Source: Sphingobacterium prati (GTDB lineage: Bacteria > Bacteroidota > Bacteroidia > Sphingobacteriales > Sphingobacteriaceae). From it: a DNA stretch of 64,000 nt. Shown piece after piece: positions 16,583 to 26,071 of the stretch; positions within the stretch are counted from its first letter, which is position 1; each line of letters opens with the position of its first letter. The stretch lies in the NCBI RefSeq assembly GCF_013167215.1, contig NZ_JABJWY010000024.1, positions 350,618 through 414,617 on the forward strand, in the 5' to 3' direction. The notes under the pieces were generated by a model. It made no database searches, was not told the DNA's origin, and saw only the letters and a program-made list of their open reading frames with translations. Position numbers and translations under genes: made by a program.

Positions 16583-17128
16583 ATGAAGAGAAGTAAAGAA
16601 GACCTACTAAATCCCTTTTTTAAAGAAATTTATCCCAACTGGCAGAAGGAAATTCCAGAACTAAAAACAGCTTTTGCAGAAGAGCGATTTATTAAGGGGG
16701 AGCAATTGATCAATGACTGGGGCGACCTGTATCTGATCGTTGACGGAATTTTTGGAAAGTATGAAAAGACCTGCCCGGTGCGCTACGCCATCGGGGGCGA
16801 ATCGCTGATGATCCCCAACCAAAGGCACGCTTATCAGTTTACCGCACTAAGTGATTGCCGCACGTACCGAACCTCACTCAAACAACTGTATGAGATCAAC
16901 GGCAACAATTCAAAAGTCTTTTGCCTATACGCCAATCTCAGGGACAAGCAGCAGATCTATCTCGATTATAGGCACAAACTGCTTTCGCTCCATAATGAGG
17001 ATAAGTACGATTTTGTTTTTGACAAATACCCGGACATACTTTCGCACATTACGCAAAAAGAGCTTGCACGGTTTATGGGGATCAGTATCGAACTGCTGAG
17101 ACGTATTTTGCGTGAAAGGGAATATTAA
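16583..17128 (+). CDS. Crp/Fnr-like regulator
   Basis: The 181-residue protein resembles Crp-type proteins of Bacteroidota. An N-terminal beta roll is visible in FIKGEQLINDWGDLYLIVDGIFGKY and the later LMIPNQRHAYQF region. The C-terminus has a helix-turn-helix with ITQKELARFMGISIELLRRIL. It is slightly shorter than usual and lacks an identifiable cyclic nucleotide pocket. It is divergent from the peptide/kinase operon across the repeat-bearing region, so it could be a target or a second regulator of that circuit. It may instead control the downstream MauE and DUF6520 genes. Confidence 0.7.
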   Translation: MKRSKEDLLNPFFKEIYPNWQKEIPELKTAFAEERFIKGEQLINDWGDLYLIVDGIFGKYEKTCPVRYAIGGESLMIPNQRHAYQFTALSDCRTYRTSLKQLYEINGNNSKVFCLYANLRDKQQIYLDYRHKLLSLHNEDKYDFVFDKYPDILSHITQKELARFMGISIELLRRILREREY

Positions 17129-17495
17129 CGAGCACAATTTATTGTGACTTGAATACCAATTTATTGGAACTGGAATACCAAAATATTGGTATTTCAATTC
17201 CAAAACATAGTGCTCCAAATCCCAAAATATAACAGGTATTGCTTTAGAACTTTGTAACAGCGGGTCGGATGCAGCAGATCAATGCCATCAAGCTTAATCG
17301 AAGAAAGTAACATGTACAGGTGAGGCTGCCATCCGAAAGCTCCAATAAAAAACAAACGTTATGAAACAGTACAAAAGAAAATTTGCCTTATTCCCGCGAT
17401 GCCGGTAAGCAGCAAGACTAACCAGGAAACCCATCTGTTATGGGCAGGTGGCTCCGCAGAAAACCAAAAGATACAACAGCAATACGTACAAGCTT
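17129..17495. other. Intergenic stretch with GGTATT inverted repeats
   Basis: Just after the Crp-like gene there is a cluster of TGGAATACCAA/TTGGTATT units. The best arms are AATACCA and TGGTATT at 17174-17193, around AAATAT. It may be a weak terminator or an operator. A 14-codon frame (start near 17360, MKQYKRKFALFPRCR) is too short to support. The MauE gene could start at GTG 17448, but the ATG at 17496 fits better. Confidence 0.4.
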
Positions 17496-17996
17496 ATGGA
17501 AAAGCGCATCAATATTTCAGCATATCAACAGGATCACCCTACGAGCTCCACAAAACGCGGTAGTTTAATCCGCCGGGTTGCACGCTGGATCTATTTTCGC
17601 TTGCCTGATCTGATCATCTATGGTTATGTCTTTATGTATATGTACACAGGGTGGGCCAAGTTTATGAATATGGCCACCTTCATTAAAGGCAATAGTAAGA
17701 TCCCCCATCTAGGTCAGTATGCGAAAGCGATCGGTTATGGCATCCCCACTTTGGAGGTTGCGCTGGCTGTACTGTTAATTATCCCTGTATATTGGGTAAA
17801 GCGCTCCGCACTGTGGGCATCGACATTATTAATGGGTGTATTTACAATATACCTTAGTTTGATGGTCATGTTTGCAGAGAAAAAGCTTTGTCATTGTGGT
17901 GGTGTAATCGAAGCTATGGGCTGGAAAACGCATATCGCCTTTAATATCATATGGCTGATAGCAGGACTCTATGCTCTGAAAAGAAAAAAATTATAA
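17496..17996 (+). CDS. MauE/DoxX-like redox-associated membrane protein
   Basis: I choose the ATG giving MEKRINISAYQQ; the preceding frame would need a GTG start and adds a non-conserved basic stretch. The product is 166 residues with four membrane helices (LIIYGYVFMYMYTGWAKF, PTLEVALAVLLIIPVYWV, ALWASTLLMGVFTIYLSL, IAFNIIWLIAGLYAL). Between helices 3 and 4 lies KLCHCGGVIEAMGWKTH, a conserved CxCGG-type dithiol seen in Bacteroidota MauE/DoxX proteins. Such proteins are thought to assist thiol/disulfide chemistry at the membrane. The next gene is a DUF6520 protein 19 bp downstream, and a TlpA-like protein lies beyond it, which agrees with a redox role. Confidence 0.8.
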   Translation: MEKRINISAYQQDHPTSSTKRGSLIRRVARWIYFRLPDLIIYGYVFMYMYTGWAKFMNMATFIKGNSKIPHLGQYAKAIGYGIPTLEVALAVLLIIPVYWVKRSALWASTLLMGVFTIYLSLMVMFAEKKLCHCGGVIEAMGWKTHIAFNIIWLIAGLYALKRKKL

Positions 17997-18015
17997 ACAT
18001 TTAAAATTTAATCCC

Positions 18016-18384
18016 GTGGAAAAAATCAAAAAATATGGGAAAGTGCTACTGGGAGTAGCAATTTTAGGAGCAGGAGCCGGAATGGCTCACTATGCTCAAG
18101 CGCAAAAAGCTTCAAAGCTTGCCTATCAGAATGGCGAGAAACTTGAAGCAGTAACAATAGGAAAGGCTACGATGCGTTACTGGGTAAATGACCAGGCAAC
18201 TGGCAAGTACATCGAAGTAACCACTCCGCCAAATCCTATTGAGAATTGTCAGGAACCAAGTCCAAATGACTGTGTCGTTCAATCGGAGAATGCTTCATTG
18301 CCTTCGACGTTAGACTACAGTCAAGCTACTCCGGCAAATGGTGTACAACCACACCCAGATTCAGATAAGGCCTTTTACCAATAG
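18016..18384 (+). CDS. DUF6520 family exported protein
   Basis: The frame starts with GTG (MEKIKKYGKVLLG after translation), with no better ATG. The 122-residue product has an N-terminal hydrophobic segment (VLLGVAILGAGAGMAHYAQA) acting as a signal peptide, then a small soluble domain with two cysteines in ENCQEPSPNDCVVQ, and a disordered C-terminus. This matches the DUF6520 pattern common in Sphingobacterium and Pedobacter, where the gene often lies next to MauE-like genes. Function is unknown. The cysteine pair and the preceding MauE-like gene suggest a disulfide-bearing exported protein. Confidence 0.75.
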   Translation: MEKIKKYGKVLLGVAILGAGAGMAHYAQAQKASKLAYQNGEKLEAVTIGKATMRYWVNDQATGKYIEVTTPPNPIENCQEPSPNDCVVQSENASLPSTLDYSQATPANGVQPHPDSDKAFYQ

Positions 18385-18404
18385 TCTTTTTGGATCTAAG
18401 AAAG

Positions 18405-18429
18405 CAGGCCGGCTATTATTGCCGGCCTG
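18405..18429. terminator. Bidirectional hairpin between convergent genes
   Basis: CAGGCCGGC and GCCGGCCTG form a perfect 9-bp GC-rich stem around a 7-base loop, between the DUF6520 gene (plus) and the TlpA-like gene (minus). T tracts are weak on both sides, better on the minus strand. Confidence 0.65.
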
Positions 18430-18434
18430 TTGTA

Positions 18435-19934
18435 CTAAAGATTCTTTTCCATTAACTCAATTAATGCCTTTCCACCGTCAAACCTCGGATCTGGAGGCGC
18501 TGATGAAATAACATTCCCTTTTTTGTCAATAAGGAGAAGCTGTGGAGCCCCTTTAAAATTATAATGTTTATAGAATGGATTATCAAACCAAGATGTTCCA
18601 TAGGTCGAGAGTTTCAGTTGCTCTGGCTGACTGTATTCTTTGGTCTTCAGTCCATTTATCCATCCCTTTCTAGTTTTATCAACACTGAGGCTGATAAAGA
18701 CAATATTCTTTGCATTCTTGGATTTGAAATGGTCTATAATCTTGCGCATTTCTTTGTTCATATATTTACAGCCGAAGCAACCGTTGAACCAAAGATCAAT
18801 TAGGATCATCTTACCTTTAAAGTCTTTTAAGCGATGCATGTGACCTGATGTATCGGGAAGGCTAAAGGCATACGCCGGCACATTATTACCTGTTTTCGAT
18901 TGCCACCTTTCAAATAGATCCTTAATAATGGGATCTTTTAGCATGTTATAAATGCTTGCCGCAGTATCTTGTACACCTGCTTTTCGCTCAGCGAGATTAA
19001 TTGCGCTGGCAGTCAATAAGGCATCACGTTGTTTGTTTACAGGCATGGTAGTAATCGTTTGAAGTATATCGCTAAATTCAAAATCCTGAGCAATTTTATC
19101 AGGATATTTAGTATAAGCTGCACGGCTTTGCTCCCGTTCAAAGAGATATTTAATGTAAAGTGGCGCATATGCAGCCAAATCATTACCATCTTCGGGAGTT
19201 TGAGATAGCCAATTTAGATATTCTTGCCTGAATACAGGAAAGTCAAATCCAACTTTTCCTTTGTTCAACCAAAATTGCGAACACAGGGTAAGATAAGCTC
19301 CTCCGATCGTATTGTATTTTATGATCTGGGATACTGAGTCGGTCAAATCATTTTTATAAAGGTCAAGGATAGCCAGCTTTGTTTGCAGATTTTTATCAAT
19401 TAATCCAATTAAAGATTTTACATAATCACCGCTATTTTTGCGTTCTTTCTGACGAAGCAAAGGCAAAATAGCATTCCTCGGAAATATCTGGTTGGAATAT
19501 ATGGCCTGTTGACAGTTCATTCTATCCTCGCCTTTACCTGAAAATATAACATTATCATCCGAAATATCCATACGCAAGCTATCCCCAGCCTCCATCAGGT
19601 ACAGAGTGTAATTATTGTCCTCTTTATTCAGGTAGTTATATTCATGTTTCGATCCTTCGAGCTTAAAGCTTACAAAAAGTTTGGAACTTTTAGGTTTAAA
19701 GTTGAGTTGAAAACTGCCGTCCTCACTTATTTCACTCTTGTACACTGTCGAAAATGCGAACCAATTTGGCAAGGCATATTCGTCAAGAACAATAAGGTTA
19801 AACTTCGTACCTTTTGGCAATTCTTTTGAAAAGTGGCCTCCAATTGTTATGTCAACTTGAGCCTGTACCCCAGATAACTTACAGCATAAGCAGACTATTA
19901 GAAATATCATCCGTTTGAAAAAGATCTTTTTCAT
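18435..19934 (-). CDS. TlpA-like thioredoxin-fold protein, exported
   Basis: The 499-residue protein has a signal peptide (residues 1-25). A long N-terminal domain follows (about 30-340), of the DUF4369-like plus helical type found in Bacteroidota. A C-terminal AhpC/TSA-thioredoxin domain begins near 355 with PDTSGHMHRLKDFKGKMILIDLWFNGCFGCKYMNKEM. The active site is GCFGC, a CxxC with the typical W..GC context of TlpA and ResA. It is the last gene of a minus-strand group with SusD- and SusC-like proteins. Such trios are common in Sphingobacteriaceae and probably act in periplasmic redox chemistry linked to substrate uptake, although the substrate is unknown. Confidence 0.85.
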   Translation of the reverse strand: MKKIFFKRMIFLIVCLCCKLSGVQAQVDITIGGHFSKELPKGTKFNLIVLDEYALPNWFAFSTVYKSEISEDGSFQLNFKPKSSKLFVSFKLEGSKHEYNYLNKEDNNYTLYLMEAGDSLRMDISDDNVIFSGKGEDRMNCQQAIYSNQIFPRNAILPLLRQKERKNSGDYVKSLIGLIDKNLQTKLAILDLYKNDLTDSVSQIIKYNTIGGAYLTLCSQFWLNKGKVGFDFPVFRQEYLNWLSQTPEDGNDLAAYAPLYIKYLFEREQSRAAYTKYPDKIAQDFEFSDILQTITTMPVNKQRDALLTASAINLAERKAGVQDTAASIYNMLKDPIIKDLFERWQSKTGNNVPAYAFSLPDTSGHMHRLKDFKGKMILIDLWFNGCFGCKYMNKEMRKIIDHFKSKNAKNIVFISLSVDKTRKGWINGLKTKEYSQPEQLKLSTYGTSWFDNPFYKHYNFKGAPQLLLIDKKGNVISSAPPDPRFDGGKALIELMEKNL

Positions 19935-19942
19935 TACTATCC

Positions 19943-21337
19943 TTATTTATTGTTTGTGTAAAAAATTGATTCGTTGGTCGGTATCGGAAATGTAAACCGA
20001 GGTGATCCTATTTCCAACAGGTAAGTTCTATTGCCCAACCTTCTCGTAAGAGATATGTTCGCGTCCTCTTTGTTGAGCCGCCGTATATCGTCCCAGCGTA
20101 ATCCTGCTCGCCATACCAATTCTTTCCGTCTTTCTGTCAACACTTTCTTTAGGGCTTCATCTTGTGTTGAAAAGTTATCCATTGTGAATGTCCCCGTTTT
20201 ATATCTTTTGGAAAGCAGCTTAAATAAATAATCCTTACAAGTGTATAGTTCATTTTTTCTGGCGGCGCATTCTGCTTTAATCAGATATATTTCATCCGTA
20301 GCCAATCCCGAATAAGGAAAACGTGAAGAACCGCTATATCCCCTTTTAGTCTTGATCAGCCCGTTTGCAGCATTTTTTGAAAAGAAAATGAATTTTCGAA
20401 GGTCATTATCAGTGTATAGATTATACAGGTCCGTATCAATACTCATGTTTTGTGTACTCGCATATAATACCAATGAATAATTGCGCCCCACTGTTGAATA
20501 CAACATTGACTCTTCATTGCCTAGCGTAAAAGGTGCCGCTGCTGTTAAGCTAACGGTATTATAATCAATCAGCTTGTCATACAAAACAAGACAGCTATCG
20601 GCATATTTTTCGGCAGACTCATAATCCCGCATACTTAGATAGATGCGGGCAGCCAAAGCATAAGCCGAAGGTTTGTTCGCCCGGTTTCTATTGGCCGTAA
20701 TTAGCGCGTCCAATAATGAAGTAGCCCTGTTAAGATCGGACAGGATCTGATCATAATTTTCTTGGATAGTAGACCGCTCTACCACTTGATCAATATTAGG
20801 GGAGCGTTTTAAAGGAATTCCAAGTTCCTTCCCTGTCGAAACCGCATCATAGGGCGCCGCAAAGTTTTTGACTAGATCAAAACATGCAAAAGCACGTGCA
20901 AAATAGGCCTGTCCTAAAATATGGTTGTATTTTTTCCTATCTGAACCGGTCTCTTTGAGATTTTCCATTCCGCTGATAACCGAGTTAGCATAAAATATGC
21001 CCTCATAGGGGTAATTAAAATCTTCTATACTCGTCTGTCCACCATATCGATCATCGGACCAGATATAAACATTTCGTTCCAAATTTGACTGAGCCAACCA
21101 GTCTTTTTCCTCCGGTATACTATACTCGTCCGAGGCTAGGAACGGTAGTGCTGATGTTTGATTTATCCGGGGATAGTCCAGCATTTGCTGAAAATCATCC
21201 AATGTCTTTGGAGACACGATATCTGTGGAGGGCTTCACATCAAGAAAGCTATCCTTACAGGCAGTAATATATAACGACATGAATAGCAATAGAAAAGCAC
21301 CTATTGAAGTAATGTATTTATTTATATTCATCATCAT
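19943..21337 (-). CDS. RagB/SusD family nutrient-binding outer membrane lipoprotein
   Basis: I use the first of three consecutive ATG codons (MMMNINKYITS). A lipoprotein signal follows, with the lipobox LYITAC at about residues 20-25. The remaining roughly 440 residues show a SusD pattern: YPRINQTSALPFLASDEY early, TPR-like helices with GQAYFARAFACFDLVKNFAAPYD, and the C-terminal LTERRKELVWRAGLRWDDIRRLNK motif. Its start lies 4-5 bp after the SusC stop, so the two are coupled. SusD proteins cap the SusC channel and bind the substrate, usually a glycan or peptide. No specificity can be read here. Confidence 0.92.
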   Translation of the reverse strand: MMMNINKYITSIGAFLLLFMSLYITACKDSFLDVKPSTDIVSPKTLDDFQQMLDYPRINQTSALPFLASDEYSIPEEKDWLAQSNLERNVYIWSDDRYGGQTSIEDFNYPYEGIFYANSVISGMENLKETGSDRKKYNHILGQAYFARAFACFDLVKNFAAPYDAVSTGKELGIPLKRSPNIDQVVERSTIQENYDQILSDLNRATSLLDALITANRNRANKPSAYALAARIYLSMRDYESAEKYADSCLVLYDKLIDYNTVSLTAAAPFTLGNEESMLYSTVGRNYSLVLYASTQNMSIDTDLYNLYTDNDLRKFIFFSKNAANGLIKTKRGYSGSSRFPYSGLATDEIYLIKAECAARKNELYTCKDYLFKLLSKRYKTGTFTMDNFSTQDEALKKVLTERRKELVWRAGLRWDDIRRLNKEDANISLTRRLGNRTYLLEIGSPRFTFPIPTNESIFYTNNK

Positions 21338-21341
21338 TTCA

Positions 21342-24300
21342 TTAGAAGTTTGCATTTAATCCAACACTAAAGTTCCGGGGTATAGGTAGCAAAGGGGAAT
21401 CGGGATCTTCCCCTACCTTATTTGCCTTCCATAGCAGCCCAACATTATTGGCATAGAGGTAGAGTTGTAGGTCACGTATCCCAAGCTTGTTGAAAGCTTT
21501 GTAATAAGAAATACGTATATCCTTTAGACGAACGCAACTGGCATCTTCAATCAGCGCTGTGCCATATTTGTAAAGGCTCTCGCGATTGTTGTCGAAAGGA
21601 TACACCATTGCAGGTACGTTAGTCCAGGTTTCATCGCTTGTATGCTGCCAGCGCTTATCATAGTCAGACTGCATATAATTAGTCAACAATTCCGAATAAT
21701 TTAGCGATCCACGTCTATATTTATGCCCTGCTTTAAAGACGATATTAAAACTGATATCAAAATCACGATAACGAAAGGTATTTATTAAACTACCAAAGCA
21801 TGTCGGCGTAGCCGAACCTGAATAGACTAAATCCACACTATTTGAACTGTTCATTATCGCACTATAATTTTGGCTTTCCAGTCCCTCTAACCTTCCTTTC
21901 GGATTGCCTTGCTCGTCCAGTCCAACATATGGGAAGCTAAATAAGGCGTATAGTGGATATCCTTCCAATGGATTGATATAATTTCCTGTTACCACATCAA
22001 AATTGGTACTCTGTCTGGCTTTATAATTTGTTATCCTGTCTTTAACCAAGCTCAGCAATGCTGTAGTTTCCCAATTAAATTTCCCAATGAGATTGCGGCT
22101 GTTGAGCGTGATATCCCAGCCTGCAGTTACCATATCTGCCGCATTACCTTTTATGGTAAGCACACCAGCTTGCGGCGCCAGCGGACTGTTTGCTATTAGA
22201 TCGGTGCTACCTTTACGATAATATTCGACAGAACCCTTCAAGCGTTTTTTTAAGGTCTCGAAATCCAAACCAAAATTCCAAACACCGACCTTTTCCCATC
22301 GCAAAGAAGGGTTTGGCGGATTGGAAATCTTCAAATAATTATTGCCAAAGCTATTGATACCCGTACCAGCCAGTGTAGTGAGATAGGCCGATATAGATTT
22401 GTCTAGATTACCATTATAACCATAAGAAGCCCTTAGGCGTAAAACTGGAATGGCTGATATGCCATAAAAATCTTCATGAGAAAGCTGCCATAAACCACCT
22501 AGTGACCAGAGCGGCACCCCTTTTTGGTTAGTTTTTACGCCAAATAAATTTGATTCATCCCTACGCGCACTCGCTGAGAGGGTGTAAAGGTTATTGTAAG
22601 TGTAAGATCCATTGAAATACAGTGATCGGTTACGATCTATTGTCCTGCTATTGGCAACCCGAGCAGCAATTCGTGAACTTCCATAACCGTAATACTGTGC
22701 AAATTCTTTTGAAAAATCCATCGCATTATTAGCTGATATGCCTGTTTCAGGGTCATATCCGTAACGCCTATCGCTGGATGATTCGGTTTTATAATCCCTA
22801 ATTTCAAATCCAGTCAGCGTATGGACCTGATGTTTTCCGAACTGTTTATCAAAATTTAGCTGTAGTCTTCCGGCCTTATTGATGAATCTACTATAGTCCT
22901 GGTCTAAGATATCGCCAAATTCAATGGGCCGATTCAGCTGTCCGGTCGTTTTATCCAGTTGTGTAAATGTATTGATCAGGTTGCGTACATAGTAAGATTC
23001 GGAAAGATAATGACGCCTATTATCCTGTGTTCCTTTTTGAAACAGATAGTTAGCTGAAACATTTAACCCCGGCAAAATTTCCCCCTCAATACGATGATTC
23101 AACCGATAGTCAGTTCCATTGATCATTCGGTCTGCATTCAGCTCATTGGCAGGATAGTAAGACCAGTCCAACATTTGATCCGTATCAATGCTTTCCACAA
23201 AACTTGTACGCAGATCTTTCACTGTGGCCAATGCATTGCCATTTTCGTCGAACATTCGCTCATAGGGATATCTTGGTGTCAGATAAGGGGAACTTATTCC
23301 TTTCTTATTACTTTCTGTAAAGAAAATATCCGAAGAGAATATTAGTCGATCTTTCCAGATATTGAACGAATTTTTTGCTGTAAGCGAATAGCGTTGGTCT
23401 AACTGATTGATGACGGTACCACGGATTCTATCATATCCACCCGAAAGAAAGTATCGGTGTGCGGTACTGCCACCACGTATCGATACAGCATACTGTTGAT
23501 TTACTCCCGGGCGATAAATAGTATTAGAAATATCGTGCCGACCATCAAAACTGCTCAATCGATCTACAAATGCTGCAGAGTCTGCAGTTGAAATCTCTCC
23601 CTCTTTTCGTTGCTGCAGCATCGCCACTACTGGAGAGATGGGTGAAAATCCATCTGTGACATTCCAGAAGTATCCTTTGTTGAACAATGAGGTTTCCAAT
23701 GCAATATATTCGCTTGAGGAAAGCTGAGGTCGATAAAAGATATCCGGCTTTTGAGATACCGTCAAGTTAGAAACTAAATTCACTTGCGTTTTCTTGTTAG
23801 CCCCTTTCTTGGTATTGATAACGATGACACCATTACCTGCACGCACGCCCCATATTGATGCAGCAGCGGCATCTTTTAATACTGTTATCGTTTCGATATC
23901 ATTGGGATTAATGCTCTCTAAGGACCCCTCATACGGAAAATTGTCCAATACAATCAAAGGAACTTGATTGCCATATATTGTACTATTTCCGCGGATAGTT
24001 ATGGGTGAGCTACTTTCTGGATTTTTGTTAAAAACAAGGCTACTAGTCAAGCCATCTAGCCGATCGATTATGTTTGTGCTGACAGTACGATTGAGTAGTT
24101 GGTTATCCACCTGCACAAAACTCCCAGTTGCCCGCTCCTTTGGAATCTTTTGGTACCCGGTAGAGAGCACCTCTACCTCTTCCAATTGATTCTCCAGTGG
24201 TATCAATTTTAGATGCATTGATACTCCGGCAGTATATGAAGTTTCTAAACGCTTAAATCCCACATGGGAGAACGAAACTGTACCTTTAGGATTGGAAACT

Positions 24301-24722
24301 TGCAATGAAAACGAACCATCATTCTTAGAAGAGGTCCTACCCTTTTCACTTTCGACTCGGATAGAAACTCCTTGGATAGGTTTACCATCGACAGACGATT
24401 GGACAATACCGCTGATGGACAACAACCCTTCCGCCCCGCTGTCCTTGCGGGGCGTCTGAGCCGATAAACTAAACATAGAAACCATAAGGGACAGGATTAG
24501 AATTGCCCTTATATGAAACATTCCCTTTACGCTCCTCGGCGTCGGCACAGGGGTACATACCGACATGATCTGCCTCAGACTATATACTATACAATTGAAG
24601 AGGTAATTTTTACCCCATTCGAATTGAACTTTTTTTAATTTATTTTTTCCAGCGCCGTTTAAGGACGCCAGATATGCTACCTTATCCAATAAGGCAGACA
24701 TCAGATTTGATCTGTGTTTCAT
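21342..24722 (-). CDS. SusC/RagA family TonB-dependent outer membrane transporter
   Basis: The 1126-residue frame contains a signal peptide-like helix beginning FHIRAILILSLMVSMFSLSAQ. The true start is probably the ATG at 24521, since the first 67 codons do not resemble a leader, although extended N-termini are seen in this family. Next come a carboxypeptidase-like regulatory domain (ISGIVQSSVDGKPIQGVSI), a plug domain with LKDAAAASIWGVRAGNGVI, and a 22-strand beta barrel ending in a C-terminal aromatic residue (GLNANF). It pairs with the SusD gene and the TlpA-like gene to form one uptake unit. No FecI/FecR regulator is adjacent. Confidence 0.92.
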   Translation of the reverse strand: MKHRSNLMSALLDKVAYLASLNGAGKNKLKKVQFEWGKNYLFNCIVYSLRQIMSVCTPVPTPRSVKGMFHIRAILILSLMVSMFSLSAQTPRKDSGAEGLLSISGIVQSSVDGKPIQGVSIRVESEKGRTSSKNDGSFSLQVSNPKGTVSFSHVGFKRLETSYTAGVSMHLKLIPLENQLEEVEVLSTGYQKIPKERATGSFVQVDNQLLNRTVSTNIIDRLDGLTSSLVFNKNPESSSPITIRGNSTIYGNQVPLIVLDNFPYEGSLESINPNDIETITVLKDAAAASIWGVRAGNGVIVINTKKGANKKTQVNLVSNLTVSQKPDIFYRPQLSSSEYIALETSLFNKGYFWNVTDGFSPISPVVAMLQQRKEGEISTADSAAFVDRLSSFDGRHDISNTIYRPGVNQQYAVSIRGGSTAHRYFLSGGYDRIRGTVINQLDQRYSLTAKNSFNIWKDRLIFSSDIFFTESNKKGISSPYLTPRYPYERMFDENGNALATVKDLRTSFVESIDTDQMLDWSYYPANELNADRMINGTDYRLNHRIEGEILPGLNVSANYLFQKGTQDNRRHYLSESYYVRNLINTFTQLDKTTGQLNRPIEFGDILDQDYSRFINKAGRLQLNFDKQFGKHQVHTLTGFEIRDYKTESSSDRRYGYDPETGISANNAMDFSKEFAQYYGYGSSRIAARVANSRTIDRNRSLYFNGSYTYNNLYTLSASARRDESNLFGVKTNQKGVPLWSLGGLWQLSHEDFYGISAIPVLRLRASYGYNGNLDKSISAYLTTLAGTGINSFGNNYLKISNPPNPSLRWEKVGVWNFGLDFETLKKRLKGSVEYYRKGSTDLIANSPLAPQAGVLTIKGNAADMVTAGWDITLNSRNLIGKFNWETTALLSLVKDRITNYKARQSTNFDVVTGNYINPLEGYPLYALFSFPYVGLDEQGNPKGRLEGLESQNYSAIMNSSNSVDLVYSGSATPTCFGSLINTFRYRDFDISFNIVFKAGHKYRRGSLNYSELLTNYMQSDYDKRWQHTSDETWTNVPAMVYPFDNNRESLYKYGTALIEDASCVRLKDIRISYYKAFNKLGIRDLQLYLYANNVGLLWKANKVGEDPDSPLLPIPRNFSVGLNANF

Positions 24723-24740
24723 CGGCTTATTGTCAATGGT

Positions 24741-25115
24741 TTACTCAGCTATGCGGTCAAAAAGATCATGAATCCGTTTCGTCATCGTAATTTCTTGAAG
24801 ACTTACCTGGGAGGTATCAGCATCATAAATGTCAATGTTATCGATTTGAATAGGATTTGTATGCGCCATAAAATAGGCGACTAGTAAACGAAACAAATCA
24901 GCTGTAAAAACTTGTTTATGGCTGACTACATAAATTTCGTTCATGTAATTAATATCGGTGTGATTTTTTAGTAATAGATCGATTGTTCGCTGAATACTTA
25001 TCAGATCGTGTTTTTCCCAAAAGTCTATAATCTTTTGGATTGGATCGTATCCTGCATCGTGGATTTCATAGAGTGCAAGTTCTAACGCTAGCACATTTGA
25101 ATATTTTTGGTTCAT
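24741..25115 (-). CDS. Hypothetical protein upstream of SusC
   Basis: The product is 124 residues and predicted to be all helical, with an acidic centre (IQIDNIDIYDADTSQVSLQE). I recognise no family. It lacks a signal peptide and membrane segments, so it is probably cytoplasmic. It lies 18 bp upstream of the SusC frame on the same strand and could be the first gene of that operon, with an unknown role. The frame is clean and its codon use matches its neighbours. Confidence 0.55.
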   Translation of the reverse strand: MNQKYSNVLALELALYEIHDAGYDPIQKIIDFWEKHDLISIQRTIDLLLKNHTDINYMNEIYVVSHKQVFTADLFRLLVAYFMAHTNPIQIDNIDIYDADTSQVSLQEITMTKRIHDLFDRIAE

Positions 25116-26071
25116 TTTATAGGTTCAATAAAGATGACTTGAGCCCGGCTCCATATTCTGAAAAGAGCATAGCTTCCCCAATTGCAATTTTTTGCATTCA
25201 AAAAGGGTTGTCATTCGCAGCATTTTTTTATTACTACTTGTACAACAAGAAAAAATTAACAGATCCGCAAAGCGCCTAAAAATTGGTTACTAGTCATCTT
25301 TAGAAGGCATTATGGCGCTTCCTGTCGGAAAGAAATAAAAACCCGATCTATTTAGTATAGAATACCAATACAAAATTATAGTATTTAATTTTGTTGTTCA
25401 AAAATAAATTGCTACTTTTAAGATGTCTTACGGCTCGAAAGAGCTTTTATTTAACTTACACAAAATTAAAGGGTAGTGTATCGAATACAGATCGGGAAAA
25501 CCTAGTCTAAGGGCCTTTCTAGTGTATACCTATTCGGCACAGAACAAAATGCAATGCCGCTATCCCCTATTTTGGTTTTATAGCTTTATAGTCGATTATT
25601 CTGGAGCCCGAATAATCTTGCTTATTAGAATTAAATCGGAAAACTCAGTGCTAACCTCCTTGAGGTAAGCCTGCTGTTTTTGGCGGTCTTTGAATCGTTT
25701 TATCATAATCATTTTTGGTTATAAAAACGATGTGACTCAAAAGCTAGAGAAAGGTCAAACTGGTTGAAAAACCAATAGAGCGAACTTCAATGCTTTGAAC
25801 GTGGCGCCGCCAAGCAACCTACTTAAGTCGAAACTTAAGCTCCACAAAGTCTTACAAGAAGTTCGCTCTACTGAATTATGTACGAATATACAAAAACTCA
25901 ATAGAATACGAACTCCGTGTCGACTCATGTGGAATTTTTGGCGGCTTTCGTTCACGAGTGACAATCGTTTTTTGAAACGCGAGCATTTCAAAATTGTCGT
26001 AATTATTTAACTGATTCAAATATACAAAGTTTGACGTTAAACGCCAAACTTTTTACAAAAAAAAACGTTTC
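25116..26071. other. Long intergenic region at the backbone/island boundary
   Basis: No supported gene. Base composition shifts toward AT here, and the island starts after it. The segment from about 25690 to 25995 contains several overlapping inverted repeats, listed next, and looks like a structured RNA or mobile-element end. A 78-codon minus-strand frame inside it is not supported as coding. Confidence 0.5.
25777..25869. ncRNA. Candidate structured element with nested inverted repeats
   Basis: AGAGCGAACTTC (25777-25788) and GAAGTTCGCTCT (25858-25869) are perfect 12-bp arms. Inside, CTTAAG-TCGAAA-CTTAAG forms a second hairpin around 25823-25840, and GTGGCGCCGCCAAG is a further GC-rich palindrome-like block. 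Outside it, ATCGTTTT.../...AAAACGAT near 25693-25732 and GACAATCGTTTTT... near 25960 also tend to pair. The nesting is what one expects of a folded RNA or of transposon or integron-type ends. I cannot assign a family, and the strand is not known. Confidence 0.35.

Noticed and set aside
17360..17404. A 14-codon frame (MKQYKRKFALFPRCR) before the MauE gene as a leader peptide
   Set aside because: Too short, with no attenuator-like structure after it.
25755..25991. A 78-codon minus-strand frame in the nested-repeat region
   Set aside because: The frame follows from inverted-repeat sequence; composition and structure speak for RNA or element ends rather than a protein.
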